From: an uncultured Selenomonadales bacterium
GTDB lineage: Bacteria; Bacillota; Negativicutes; DSM-1736; Dendrosporobacteraceae
Assembly (NCBI GenBank): GCA_946407015.1
Contig: CAMJML010000016.1
Location: 1 to 64,000, forward strand
DNA length: 64,000 nt
Direction of reading: 5' to 3'
The position numbers were made by a program, and so were the translations under genes. This document shows positions 44,888 to 53,387 of this stretch, one piece after another. Below the pieces are notes generated by a model. It was not told the origin of the DNA and made no database searches. It was given only the letters and a program-made list of their open reading frames with translations. Position 1 is the stretch's first letter. Each line of letters starts with the position of its first letter.

Positions 44888-44904
44888 ATGAAATGTCGTT
44901 TCAT
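44888..44904. promoter_or_regulatory. KdgR-like operator upstream of kduI
   Basis: ATGAAA-TGTCG-TTTCAT, a perfect palindrome with the TGAAA/TTTCA arms of KdgR boxes described in enterobacteria. Confidence 0.7.
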
Positions 44905-44939
44905 ATCATGAATTAAAAAGGTAAAAAATAGAAAAAACC

Positions 44940-44968
44940 TTGAGAGCTGCTTTGGGGGAATATATAAT
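44940..44968 (+). promoter_or_regulatory. Promoter of the kdu/kdg operon
   Basis: TTGAGA (44940-44945), 17-base spacer, TATAAT (44963-44968). Confidence 0.72.
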
Positions 44969-45057
44969 AAAATCGAATCATGATACTAGGGTTTTACAAT
45001 ATGAAACAAGGAGGCTTTTTTTGTTTATCAGGAACGGGAAGAGAGGGGGACAACCAG

Positions 45058-45885
45058 ATGGAAGTCAGGCATAACGTGCACCCGGAAGATGGTAAGCATT
45101 ATACAACAGAACAATTGCGCAAAAACTTTCTTATTCAAAATCTGTTTCAACCCAATCGGTGCCACATGGTGTATAGTCATGTAGACCGGATGATTACCGG
45201 CGGCGTAGTACCGGTTCAGGAGCAAGCTTTGCAGGCCGGGACCGGAATGGGAGTCGATTATTTTCTTCAGCGCCGGGAAATCGGCCTGATCAATGTGGGC
45301 CAGGCCGGCTATGTGGATGTCGATGGAAACCGCTACTTCTTAGAGCGTACCGATGGCCTGTATATCGGACTCGGCTCCAAACAGGTGACCTTTGGCAGTG
45401 TTAACCCGGAACAGCCAGCCAAATATTATTTCAACAGCGCTCCTGCCCATGCGTCTTACCCGACCGTCAAGATTGAAAAAAGCAGGATAACAGGCAATCC
45501 TTTAGGGCAGATCGCCCATTCCAATGACCGGACCATCTATAAATATATTCATTCCCAAGGTGTGCAAAGCTGCCAGCTCGTAATGGGGATGACCGTATTG
45601 AGCAATGGCAATATGTGGAACAGTATGCCTTGCCATACACACGACCGGCGAATGGAAGTCTATTTCTATTTTGATTTGCCGCCTGATGATCTTATTTTTC
45701 ATTTCATGGGTGAACCGGCTGAAACCCGCCATCTGATCCTGCGGAATGAAGAAGCCGTGATTTCCCCAAGCTGGTCCATCCATTCCGGGGTGGGAACCCA
45801 CCGGTATAGCTTTATTTGGGGGATGGCAGGTGAAAATCAGGTGTTCGACGACATGGATGGAGTTTCCATGCAGCAGCTGCGTTAG
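45058..45885 (+). CDS. kduI: 5-dehydro-4-deoxy-D-glucuronate isomerase
   Basis: 275 residues from ATG 45058, lining up with the start of E. coli KduI (MDVRQ versus MEVRH). It converts 5-keto-4-deoxyuronate to 2,5-diketo-3-deoxygluconate. The zinc-site motif CHTHDRRMEVYFYF is present, with further family blocks YSHVDRM, PAHASYPT and PSWSIHSGVGTHRYSFIWGM. The frame extends to 44980 through the promoter region. First gene of the operon, 20 bases before kduD. Confidence 0.95.
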   Translation: MEVRHNVHPEDGKHYTTEQLRKNFLIQNLFQPNRCHMVYSHVDRMITGGVVPVQEQALQAGTGMGVDYFLQRREIGLINVGQAGYVDVDGNRYFLERTDGLYIGLGSKQVTFGSVNPEQPAKYYFNSAPAHASYPTVKIEKSRITGNPLGQIAHSNDRTIYKYIHSQGVQSCQLVMGMTVLSNGNMWNSMPCHTHDRRMEVYFYFDLPPDDLIFHFMGEPAETRHLILRNEEAVISPSWSIHSGVGTHRYSFIWGMAGENQVFDDMDGVSMQQLR

Positions 45886-45905
45886 CAGTTAGGAGGGTGA
45901 GAAGG

Positions 45906-46661
45906 ATGAAGTTATTCAATTTGGAAGGAAAAGTGGCCGTTGTCACCGGAGCGGTAACCGGTCTGGGGCAGGGGATGGCCGTAGGACTGGCGCAAGCCGG
46001 AGCTGATATTGTCAGTATCGGTATTGGCAGTCATGAAGAGACCGGACGGCAGGTTCAGGCTTTGGGGCGCAGGTTTTTAGCCCTTGAAGCCAACCTGATG
46101 GGCATCGGGTCCATTGACACCATGCTGGAAAAAGTGGTGGCTGCTGTCGGGAGAATCGACATTCTGGTAAATAATGCGGGCATTATTCGCCGTGCCGATG
46201 CTCTTGAATTTACAGAAGAGGACTGGGATGACGTACTAAACCTGAATCTCAAAACGGTATTTTTCTTTTCGCAGGCTGTGGCGAAGCAGTTTATCCGGCA
46301 AGGGAGCGGAGGAAAGATTATCAATATTGCGTCCATGCTGTCGTTTCAGGGCGGCATCAGGGTTCCCTCCTATACGGCCAGTAAGAGCGGAGTCATGGGA
46401 CTTACGCGGCTTATGGCCAATGAGTGGGCAAAACATTCTATTCAGGTGAATGCGATTGCCCCCGGTTACATGGATACTGCCAATACGGCGCCTATTAAGG
46501 CGGACAGTAAACGCAGTGCCGAAATCCTGGAACGTATTCCGGCCGGACGATGGGGACTGCCGGGAGATCTTGCCGGACCGGTCATCTTTTTGGCGTCAGC
46601 AGCGTCCGACTATGTCAATGGTTATACACTTGCCGTAGATGGCGGCTGGCTGGCTCGTTAA
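45906..46661 (+). CDS. kduD: 2-dehydro-3-deoxy-D-gluconate 5-dehydrogenase
   Basis: 251 residues from ATG 45906, 9 bases after AGGAGGG. Short-chain dehydrogenase with NAD-binding TGAVTGLGQGMA, NNAG at about 88-91, catalytic serine in IASMLSF and YTASK. It reduces 2,5-diketo-3-deoxygluconate to 2-keto-3-deoxygluconate. KduD identity rests on fold plus its place after kduI. Confidence 0.93.
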   Translation: MKLFNLEGKVAVVTGAVTGLGQGMAVGLAQAGADIVSIGIGSHEETGRQVQALGRRFLALEANLMGIGSIDTMLEKVVAAVGRIDILVNNAGIIRRADALEFTEEDWDDVLNLNLKTVFFFSQAVAKQFIRQGSGGKIINIASMLSFQGGIRVPSYTASKSGVMGLTRLMANEWAKHSIQVNAIAPGYMDTANTAPIKADSKRSAEILERIPAGRWGLPGDLAGPVIFLASAASDYVNGYTLAVDGGWLAR

Positions 46662-46769
46662 AAATCAGCCGGTTGGTCGCAATAGGACAGAATTCATGCT
46701 TAATAATCACAGAATATTCCGTTATCAGTCAAAACTCTTAGGCAGATAAAATTGGAGGAATGTGGTCTT

Positions 46770-47750
46770 ATGAAGATTAAGCAGGCAATTGATAAAATTC
46801 CCGGCGGATTGATGCTTGTGCCGCTGTTTTTGGGTGCATTATGTCATACTTTTTCACCAGGGGCAGGGAAATATTTTGGTTCTTTTAGCAATGGTTTAAT
46901 TACCGGGACTGTGCCTATTTTAGCCGTTTGGTTTTTCTGTATGGGAACAGGAATTGATATTCGTGCTACCGGGACCGTGCTGAGAAAATCCGGTACGCTG
47001 GTGGTTACCAAAATTGCGGTTGCCTGGCTGGTGGCCTTAATCGCAGTCCGGATTTTACCCAGCAGCGGGGTGGAAACAGGCTTTTTTGCCGGACTTTCCG
47101 TTCTGGCCTTGATTGCTGCCATGGATATGACCAATGGCGGCTTATATGCATCCATTATGCAGCAATATGGTACGAAAGAAGAAGCAGGGGCCTTTGTGCT
47201 GATGTCGATCGAATCGGGACCGCTCATGACCATGTTAATTTTAGGCGGCTCGGGGATTGCCACATTTGAACCACGTTTATTTGCCGGGGCCGTGCTGCCG
47301 TTTGTCATTGGCTTTATTTTAGGCAATCTCGACCATGATTTGCGCGAGTTTTTCAGCAGAGCCACGCAAACCATGATTCCCTTTTTTGCGTTTGCTCTCG
47401 GCAATACGATTGATCTGGCCGTTATCACCAAAACCGGCTTGCTGGGGATCCTATTAGGGATTGCGGTCATTATCGTAACCGGCATTCCCTTGATGCTGGC
47501 GGATAAGTTTATTGGCGGCGGAAATGGCACAGCCGGTCTGGCAGCCTCCAGTACAGCCGGGGCCGCGGTTACCAATCCCCTGATTATTGCCGAAATGAAC
47601 CCCGACTTCAAGCCGGTTGCCCAAGCGGCTACCACACTGGTAGCCACCTCAGTCATTGTTACGTCGCTGCTGGTGCCGGTTTTGACGGCTTGGTGGGCTA
47701 AGTATACGAAAAACAAAACGGAATGGCCACCCGCTAAAATCACCCTTTAG
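46770..47750 (+). CDS. kdgT: 2-keto-3-deoxygluconate permease
   Basis: 326 residues, matching the 327 of E. coli KdgT, with about ten membrane segments and conserved stretches [19 protein letters not shown] and [15 protein letters not shown]. It imports 2-keto-3-deoxygluconate with protons. ATG 46770 is preceded by TTGGAGGA. It lies 108 bases after kduD in the same direction. Confidence 0.94.
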   Translation: MKIKQAIDKIPGGLMLVPLFLGALCHTFSPGAGKYFGSFSNGLITGTVPILAVWFFCMGTGIDIRATGTVLRKSGTLVVTKIAVAWLVALIAVRILPSSGVETGFFAGLSVLALIAAMDMTNGGLYASIMQQYGTKEEAGAFVLMSIESGPLMTMLILGGSGIATFEPRLFAGAVLPFVIGFILGNLDHDLREFFSRATQTMIPFFAFALGNTIDLAVITKTGLLGILLGIAVIIVTGIPLMLADKFIGGGNGTAGLAASSTAGAAVTNPLIIAEMNPDFKPVAQAATTLVATSVIVTSLLVPVLTAWWAKYTKNKTEWPPAKITL

Positions 47751-47872
47751 AGTACTGGAAATTATTTCCCGGAAATATCCGGACAGAACTTACTGGTAGC
47801 GTATTCAACAAACTAGCGGCCTTATGGCCATTAAGATTTTTTACATAAAACTTGTAGGCTGGGAGGATGAAT

Positions 47873-48817
47873 ATGGGAAATATTCTGACGGTAGGCGAGC
47901 CTATGGCGCTTTTTATCGCTGAGCAGGAAGGAGCGTTAGAGCAGGCGGAAAAATTTATCCGGCTGGTGGCGGGTGCAGAAGTGAACTTTGCCATCGGGAT
48001 GGCCCGCTTGGGGCATCCCGTAACCTATCTGACACAACTTGGCGATGATCCGTTTGGCCGGCAGATTGGGCAATTTTTAGCTGAAAACGGCATCAATACC
48101 CATGCCATCCGGTATTGTCCGGATTACTTTACCGGGATGCAATTTAAGCAGAAAGTGCGCTGTGGTGATCCGGAAGTTTATTCGGTACGGAAAAATTCTG
48201 CAGCCGCTCATATGACACCTGCAATGTTGAAGCAGATAACCTGGCAGGGCATCCGGCATGTTCACGTAACAGGGATTCCGCCGGCTTTGTCTTTGGACTG
48301 CCGGGCTATGATCTATGAACTGATGGCACTAGCCCGGCAGCATGGTGTGCCGATTTCCTATGACCCCAACCTGAGACCCCAATTATGGAACAGTCAGGAA
48401 GAAATGATCCGGGTGGTGAATGATCTGGCTAGTCACGCTGATCTGGTTCTGCCTGGGATCAGTGAAGGCCGTTTATTAACCGGAAGAGACGAACTACAGG
48501 GTATTGCGGACTTTTATCATGCCCATGGGGTTAAGACTGTCATCATTAAGCTGGGCGCAAACGGAGCGTATACCAGTAATGGGGAAGAACACTTTTTCAC
48601 CGCAGGCTTTCACGTCAAGGAAGTTGTGGATACAGTCGGAGCCGGTGACGGGTTTGCCGTTGGTGTTGCCAGCGCTTTGCTGGAAGGGCTGACACTGCCG
48701 ATGGCCGTCCGGCGCGGTAATGCAATTGGCGCCTTAGCCATCATGACACCCGGGGATAATGACGGTTTACCGGACCGGGCCGGGCTGGAAAGCTTTATCA
48801 CCCGGCAGAGCCGGTAA
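47873..48817 (+). CDS. kdgK: 2-keto-3-deoxygluconate kinase (PfkB family)
   Basis: 314 residues from ATG 47873, 6 bases after GGGAGG. Ribokinase/PfkB fold: N-terminal VGEPMALFIAEQEG, GAEVNFAIGMARLG, and the C-terminal ATP and catalytic-base motif DTVGAGDGFAVGVASAL. It phosphorylates 2-keto-3-deoxygluconate to KDPG. Follows kdgT by 122 bases and precedes eda by 12. Confidence 0.93.
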   Translation: MGNILTVGEPMALFIAEQEGALEQAEKFIRLVAGAEVNFAIGMARLGHPVTYLTQLGDDPFGRQIGQFLAENGINTHAIRYCPDYFTGMQFKQKVRCGDPEVYSVRKNSAAAHMTPAMLKQITWQGIRHVHVTGIPPALSLDCRAMIYELMALARQHGVPISYDPNLRPQLWNSQEEMIRVVNDLASHADLVLPGISEGRLLTGRDELQGIADFYHAHGVKTVIIKLGANGAYTSNGEEHFFTAGFHVKEVVDTVGAGDGFAVGVASALLEGLTLPMAVRRGNAIGALAIMTPGDNDGLPDRAGLESFITRQSR

Positions 48818-48829
48818 AGGGAGCGGATT

Positions 48830-49489
48830 ATGAATAAGGAAACAGTACTGCAAAGAATTTGTTCCGATAGCTTGGTGGCTGTGATCCGGGCATCCGGCTA
48901 TGCAGAGGCCGGTCAACTGGTAAGTGCCTGTGTTGAGGGTGGCATTAAACTGATTGAGATTACGTTTACCGTTCCCGGTGCACACCGGCTGCTTGCTTCA
49001 TTAAGCGAGACCTATGAGCAAACGGATGTCATGATCGGGGCCGGAACGGTACTGGATGAAGCTACTGCCCGCTTGGCCCTGTTGCATGGCGCCCGGTTTA
49101 TTGTTTCGCCTTGCTTGAATGTGGAGGTCGTCACCTTGTGCAATCGCTATGGTATTTTGGCTCTGCCGGGCATTATGACGGTCCGTGAGGCTGTGCTGGC
49201 CTTGGAAGCCGGGGCGGATTTGCTCAAAGTATTTCCGGGCGAACTGCTGGGACCGAAGTTTGTTCAGGCTCTGAAAGGTCCGTTGCCTCAACTCCGGCTT
49301 ATGCCCACAGGGGGAGTCGATCTTCCTAATATCCGGGACTGGTTTCAGGCTGGCAGTGTGGCTGTAGGCGTCGGCGGAAATCTGACATGCGGCATAGCCG
49401 GCGATTATTCGCTTATTGCTGCCCGGGCACAGCAATTTGTGCAGGCAGTCGGTCAAGCTAAAAGCGAAGCTGGAATTATTGGATCATAA
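48830..49489 (+). CDS. eda: KDPG/KHG aldolase
   Basis: 219 residues. Class I aldolase that splits KDPG to pyruvate and glyceraldehyde 3-phosphate. The Schiff-base lysine is in LLKVFPGE, with other family blocks VAVIRASG, IEITFTVPGA, GAGTVLD, SPCLN and MPTGGV. Last gene of the operon; a terminator starts at the stop codon. Confidence 0.94.
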   Translation: MNKETVLQRICSDSLVAVIRASGYAEAGQLVSACVEGGIKLIEITFTVPGAHRLLASLSETYEQTDVMIGAGTVLDEATARLALLHGARFIVSPCLNVEVVTLCNRYGILALPGIMTVREAVLALEAGADLLKVFPGELLGPKFVQALKGPLPQLRLMPTGGVDLPNIRDWFQAGSVAVGVGGNLTCGIAGDYSLIAARAQQFVQAVGQAKSEAGIIGS

Positions 49490-49490
49490 A

Positions 49491-49528
49491 AAAAGGTGCT
49501 CGCTTACTTTGGTAAGCGAGCACCTTTT
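49491..49528. terminator. Bidirectional intrinsic terminator after eda
   Basis: AAAAGGTGCTCGCTTAC-TTTG-GTAAGCGAGCACCTTTT. Confidence 0.9.
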
Positions 49529-49544
49529 TATGGTTTGCAGTAGT

Positions 49545-49763
49545 TTATTCTTTTACAACACTTTGCTGTCTTTCAGCAATCAAATCTTCCAGACGTTCCT
49601 TTTGACGCATCAGCTCGTCCAACGGGGGTTCGCCTACTCCAGGAGCAACTGGCATTGCTGGCGCGATCGCGCGTGCAGACTGCTCGGACATCATTTTGTA
49701 ACCAAAAGCGCCGGCAATTGTTCCAACAATTAAGCCAATCCAGAAATCAGTTCTTGTAAACAT
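49545..49763 (-). CDS. Small single-pass membrane protein of the ATPase operon
   Basis: 72 residues from ATG 49763 (AAAGGAGG upstream; a GTG at 49772 overlaps that site). One membrane helix (FWIGLIVGTIAGAFGYKMM), a Pro/Ala linker and a C-terminal amphipathic helix (LDELMRQKERLEDLIAERQ). It is the last gene of the P1B ATPase operon, 47 bases after the ATPase. Not recognised beyond this; a small accessory subunit is possible. Confidence 0.72.
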   Translation of the reverse strand: MFTRTDFWIGLIVGTIAGAFGYKMMSEQSARAIAPAMPVAPGVGEPPLDELMRQKERLEDLIAERQQSVVKE

Positions 49764-49810
49764 GTAGCTCACCTCCTTTCAACGTTCTCTTAACCCTATT
49801 ATAGCAAACT

Positions 49811-51925
49811 TTACCAAACTTTCTTATAAAACATCAAAATACGCGCACTGTTTAAAACAACTCCAATGGTAGCGGCGTTGTGAATCAGCGCGGAAATCAT
49901 CGGATTGGTTCTCCCGACAGCGCCGAGCAGCATAGCGGCTGTATTCACAGCAATGGTTGCTGCAAAATTCTGCCGAACAATTTTCATGGTCTGCTTGCCC
50001 AGAGTCACCACTTCAGACAAAACCAGCGGATCTTCCGAGTTAATGGTGATGGCTGCTGATTCGACGGCAATATCGGTGCGACGGCCACCCATGGCCACGC
50101 CGACATCGGCAAAGGCTAAGGCCGGTGCATCATTGACGCCGTCGCCAATCATTAAAACCTGGGAACGGCGCTGCAGCTTGGTAACCAGGGTCGCTTTATC
50201 CTCAGGCATGACTTCGGCATGAAAGGCGTCAATATCCAGGGCCGCCGCCACATGCTTGGCCACTTGCTCGGTATCACCGGTAATCATGACGACTTCGTCA
50301 ATCCCCTGCCGGCGTAACTGATTAATGGTTTTTTTCCAAGTGGGCCGAATAGGATCACTGACCACCAATACGCCCAGTAATTCGCCATTACGGGCGATGT
50401 ACACCAGGTTATAACCATGTTCGGCACCGGGTTCAGCTCCAAAACCGGCGCCTTGTACCTCGTTTTCCTGCATGAACCGCCAGCTTCCGACCAAAATAGA
50501 GCCACCGCAGATGTCTTCAAAATCCGGAACTACGGCGCGAATGCCCCGGGCAATGATGGTTTCGGTGTCGGTATGAGGGGGGATTGTCCACCCTTGGCTT
50601 TCAACATGTTCTAAAATCGCGCACGCGAGTGGGTGGGCAGAATGATATTCGGCTGAGGCGGCCAGCAGTAAAAGTTCGCGTTCTTCAATACCAGGAGCCG
50701 TTTTAATGGATACGACTTGCGGTTTACCAACCGTAATCGTTCCCGTTTTATCCAAGGCCACCGTATCAATACCGGCAAGTGCCTCGATGTAGTTGCCGCC
50801 TTTAACTAAAACGCCACGGCTGGCGGCCCTGCCAATTGCGGCCGATATGGCAGTTGCGGTGGACAGTTTGAGGCCGCAGGAAAAATCGATAAACAGCATA
50901 TTTAAAACGCGCTGCCAATCCTTGGTGGCTCCATAGACCAGCCCGGCAGCGATAAAGGAAATCGGGACCAGCATATTGGACATCCGGTCGGCGAAGTTTT
51001 GTACCGGAGCGCGGCGTATTTGGGCTTCTTCCACCATGTGAACAATGCGTGCTACGGCCGTATCATCGCCAAGTTTTTCGACAAGAATTTCAAGAAAGCC
51101 GTTTTGGACAACGGTTCCGGCATACACGTGATCACCGGGTGCTTTTTCCACCGGAATATATTCACCGGTGATGGAGGACTGATCCACAGCGGCTGCTCCT
51201 GAAAGCACCTTGCCATCAACACAGATTTTTTCGCCCAGATGGACACCAATCCGGTCACCGATGGTCAGACTGTTCACCGCAACCCGGATTTCATGGCCAT
51301 CGTCTTCGATTTTCCATACATATTGCTGATCCAGGCGGAGCAGATGGGAAATATGCTTGCGGGCCCGTTCTGCGGTATAGGTCGTCAGGGTTTCAGCAAA
51401 GTTGGATAAGGTTAACAGGGTTAAGCTGGATTCCGGCTTACCGCTTAAAATTGAAGCCAGGACAGCGGTGGTTGTCAGGGTATCGGCGTTGGGCTGGCGG
51501 TCGACAAAGATGCTGCGCACACCACTGGCAATAAAGTTACGGGCCACCAGCAGCACAAAAGCGCTGCGGGCTAAAAACAACGTATTGAAGAGTCCGGGGG
51601 ATGCCACCCTGAGAATTTGCAGGCCAACCAATCCGGCTCCGGCCATGATGGTGGCCCGGCGATGCTCGACCAGGGATAAATGTTGCTCTTCGGCAGGCTG
51701 ATGGCAGGAAGGAGCCGGTCTTTTTGGTGCGCAACCCAGCTGATGAATCAGGGCGGTTACTTTATAGACAGGTAAGTCGCCGGTATAATAAACAGACAGT
51801 TTGCCGTTGTCGCCCGCATAGGCACTCATTACGGCCGGAATCGTTCTGATACTGGCTTCCAGCAGGCATTTTTTACGATTTGACAAAGAGGCGTGGATCG
51901 GAAATGCAAAATAACGGTGTGACAT
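49811..51925 (-). CDS. P1B-type heavy-metal translocating ATPase
   Basis: 704 residues from ATG 51925, which overlaps the stop of the preceding gene (TGATG) and follows AAAGGA. The N-terminal 70 residues look like a degenerate HMA fold without CXXC. Then membrane helices, TGEYIPVEK, the intramembrane motif SCGLKL in place of the usual CPC, DKTGTITVGKP for phosphorylation, HP in SAHPLACAI, GDGVNDAPAL, and HNAATIGVVLNSAR in the last helix. It exports a metal using ATP. The changed motif means the metal cannot be named; a Fur-like box before the operon suggests iron. Confidence 0.9.
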   Translation of the reverse strand: MSHRYFAFPIHASLSNRKKCLLEASIRTIPAVMSAYAGDNGKLSVYYTGDLPVYKVTALIHQLGCAPKRPAPSCHQPAEEQHLSLVEHRRATIMAGAGLVGLQILRVASPGLFNTLFLARSAFVLLVARNFIASGVRSIFVDRQPNADTLTTTAVLASILSGKPESSLTLLTLSNFAETLTTYTAERARKHISHLLRLDQQYVWKIEDDGHEIRVAVNSLTIGDRIGVHLGEKICVDGKVLSGAAAVDQSSITGEYIPVEKAPGDHVYAGTVVQNGFLEILVEKLGDDTAVARIVHMVEEAQIRRAPVQNFADRMSNMLVPISFIAAGLVYGATKDWQRVLNMLFIDFSCGLKLSTATAISAAIGRAASRGVLVKGGNYIEALAGIDTVALDKTGTITVGKPQVVSIKTAPGIEERELLLLAASAEYHSAHPLACAILEHVESQGWTIPPHTDTETIIARGIRAVVPDFEDICGGSILVGSWRFMQENEVQGAGFGAEPGAEHGYNLVYIARNGELLGVLVVSDPIRPTWKKTINQLRRQGIDEVVMITGDTEQVAKHVAAALDIDAFHAEVMPEDKATLVTKLQRRSQVLMIGDGVNDAPALAFADVGVAMGGRRTDIAVESAAITINSEDPLVLSEVVTLGKQTMKIVRQNFAATIAVNTAAMLLGAVGRTNPMISALIHNAATIGVVLNSARILMFYKKVW

Positions 51926-52449
51926 CAGCTTCGTCCTTTCAGCAGCGAATAAGCCCACCAAATCATTTGCGGTCCGGTTGGCCGGTGCCCCATTGTCCAC
52001 ATTTTTGATCCTCCCCAGAAGATGAAGGATAAGGCCAGCAGGGTGCGCAAGTCCAGGTTGCGATTGGTTGTAGCGAAAATTTCCTGGTTCATCCGGCGAA
52101 AACAACGGCGGATATCAGCACCGAGCTTGCCATAGCGGGCATGGGCGGGCGGTATTTTAATCACTTGTTCCAGATATTGAATTAAAGCATCAATATAATA
52201 ATCGGTGCAGGTATATTCAAGCAATAATGTACCCGTTTCCGGAGTAAAACGGATTTTGGTCAAACCAGGCAGTTTAGGCAACTGGTTTTCCAGACGCAGG
52301 GCTAATTCGGCATCCTGCAGCAACGCATCATGCTGATAGCGGCGCCTGCCGGGCACAGCGTGAATGAGCTGAAAGCCTTTATCACGGAATAAGCCATGAA
52401 GCTGACGGCCGGCAGAAACACCTAAGGCTAAACCGGTAAAATAATTCAT
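51925..52449 (-). CDS. HMA_2-like protein of the ATPase operon
   Basis: 174 residues from ATG 52449 (GGACGG 8 bases before; a GTG at 52458 is the alternative). It contains a heavy-metal-associated-like beta-alpha fold (LIHAVPGRRRYQHDALL ... LTKIRFTPETGTLLLEYT) lacking the CXXC metal ligands, then a charged region and a possible C-terminal membrane segment. Probably a partner or regulator of the ATPase that follows. The upstream gene encodes a related protein. Confidence 0.75.
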   Translation of the reverse strand: MNYFTGLALGVSAGRQLHGLFRDKGFQLIHAVPGRRRYQHDALLQDAELALRLENQLPKLPGLTKIRFTPETGTLLLEYTCTDYYIDALIQYLEQVIKIPPAHARYGKLGADIRRCFRRMNQEIFATTNRNLDLRTLLALSFIFWGGSKMWTMGHRPTGPQMIWWAYSLLKGRS

Positions 52450-52454
52450 TGCAA

Positions 52455-52943
52455 TCACCGTCCATATCGTTTTGCTACCAGTTGTTCTAATTCCTGGAGC
52501 AGCGGAGTGTTGGCCACATCGGCCGGCCAGTATTGAATGAGGACCGAGCCTGTTGCCGCATTGACGCTAAACTGCTTGATCTCGGGGATAGCGGACAAAT
52601 AGCTGGTCAAATCACTGGCAGCCGCAGTATTGTTGACAAGCTGCTGTGAAAAGAGCCGCACGCGACCCGGAATGTAATGAAGAACCTCAACATGCTGCAT
52701 TAAGTAAGCTTTTTTTGCCGGTAGGGTAAGTGTTTTAAGTTGTGACAGGAAGTTCATGTGCTGCCGCTCCTTTTGCAGATAATAACTTGCTTGTTTTCGA
52801 TGCTGCCAGGTGTGAATGAGTGCCAGAACACTAAAACAGACTCCCAGCCAGATGTGATATCGTTTGTTAAAAGGCAAGGACAATAAGCTGCTTAATAAAG
52901 ATAGTGCCAATCCCAGATCAATACGGCCATTGCTATAGGTCAT
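52455..52943 (-). CDS. HMA_2-like protein with N-terminal membrane segments
   Basis: 162 residues: two hydrophobic N-terminal segments (LGLALSLLSSLLSLPF, IWLGVCFSVLALIH), then an HMA_2-like domain (VLHYIPGRVRLFSQQLV ... IKQFSVNAATGSVLIQY) without CXXC. First gene of the operon; AAGGAGGGG lies before the ATG. The PGR(V)R pattern is shared with the next gene, so the two are likely to be related copies. Confidence 0.77.
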   Translation of the reverse strand: MTYSNGRIDLGLALSLLSSLLSLPFNKRYHIWLGVCFSVLALIHTWQHRKQASYYLQKERQHMNFLSQLKTLTLPAKKAYLMQHVEVLHYIPGRVRLFSQQLVNNTAAASDLTSYLSAIPEIKQFSVNAATGSVLIQYWPADVANTPLLQELEQLVAKRYGR

Positions 52944-52971
52944 TTCACTGCCCCTCCTTAATATTTGATAG

Positions 52972-52986
52972 GGATATTCATTATCA
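52972..52986. promoter_or_regulatory. Fur-like box before the P1B ATPase operon
   Basis: On the minus strand TGATAATGAATATCC, identical in 14 of 15 bases to the two boxes at the siderophore locus. It lies 29 bases upstream of the first ATG of the operon. Confidence 0.72.
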
Positions 52987-53220
52987 GTAATATTTTAGAA
53001 AATTGTACCATTATGAAAAACCTACTGTCAATATAATTGTTATTCGGGGATTTCATATCTTATGCTGTCGAATTTGCTCGAAAAGGAGGCGGCGAACTGG
53101 TATGATGATCAATTTGCGATTAAGCGGGTGTATTTCCGTTTCGCAATAAGATTATGGGAGCAAATCTTTGCTGACGCCCAAAACTTAGGTAAAATGTGCG
53201 AACGAAATAGGCAATGGATA

Positions 53221-53249
53221 TTGTTATTTTGTAAAGATGCCAATATAAT
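53221..53249 (+). promoter_or_regulatory. Promoter of the CNNM/CorC gene
   Basis: TTGTTA (53221-53226), 17-base spacer, TATAAT (53244-53249). Transcription would start near 53256, giving a leader of about 120 bases. Nothing else coding is supported in 52987-53220. Confidence 0.62.
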
Positions 53250-53250
53250 A

Positions 53251-53387
53251 GATATCAATACTTGAACGGGACGGCGAAATGGCCTATTTCGTCATGGTTT
53301 TGATATCAATGTGTGTACGCTTTAGGTATTTGACGATAAAAATAAATCCTTCAGGAGGTGAACCCTATTCTCCCGGATGGGAGATAG
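53251..53387 (+). promoter_or_regulatory. Structured leader of the CNNM/CorC gene
   Basis: GATATCAA (53251-53258) pairs with TTGATATC (53300-53307) around an inner GAC...GAAAT/ATTTCGTC hairpin. Further down, a strong AGGAGGTGA (53353-53361) is followed by CCTATTCTCCC-GGAT-GGGAGATAGG, whose loop holds the annotated ATG. If this hairpin forms, the AGGAGGTGA comes near TTG 53395. Translational control is an inference. Confidence 0.5.

Noticed and set aside
46844-47743. 299-residue minus-strand ORF
   Set aside because: Shadow of kdgT; low-complexity Ser/Pro/Ile content and no ribosome binding site.
53062-53265. 67-residue plus-strand ORF
   Set aside because: No ribosome binding site, no recognisable family, and it overlaps the promoter of the CNNM gene.
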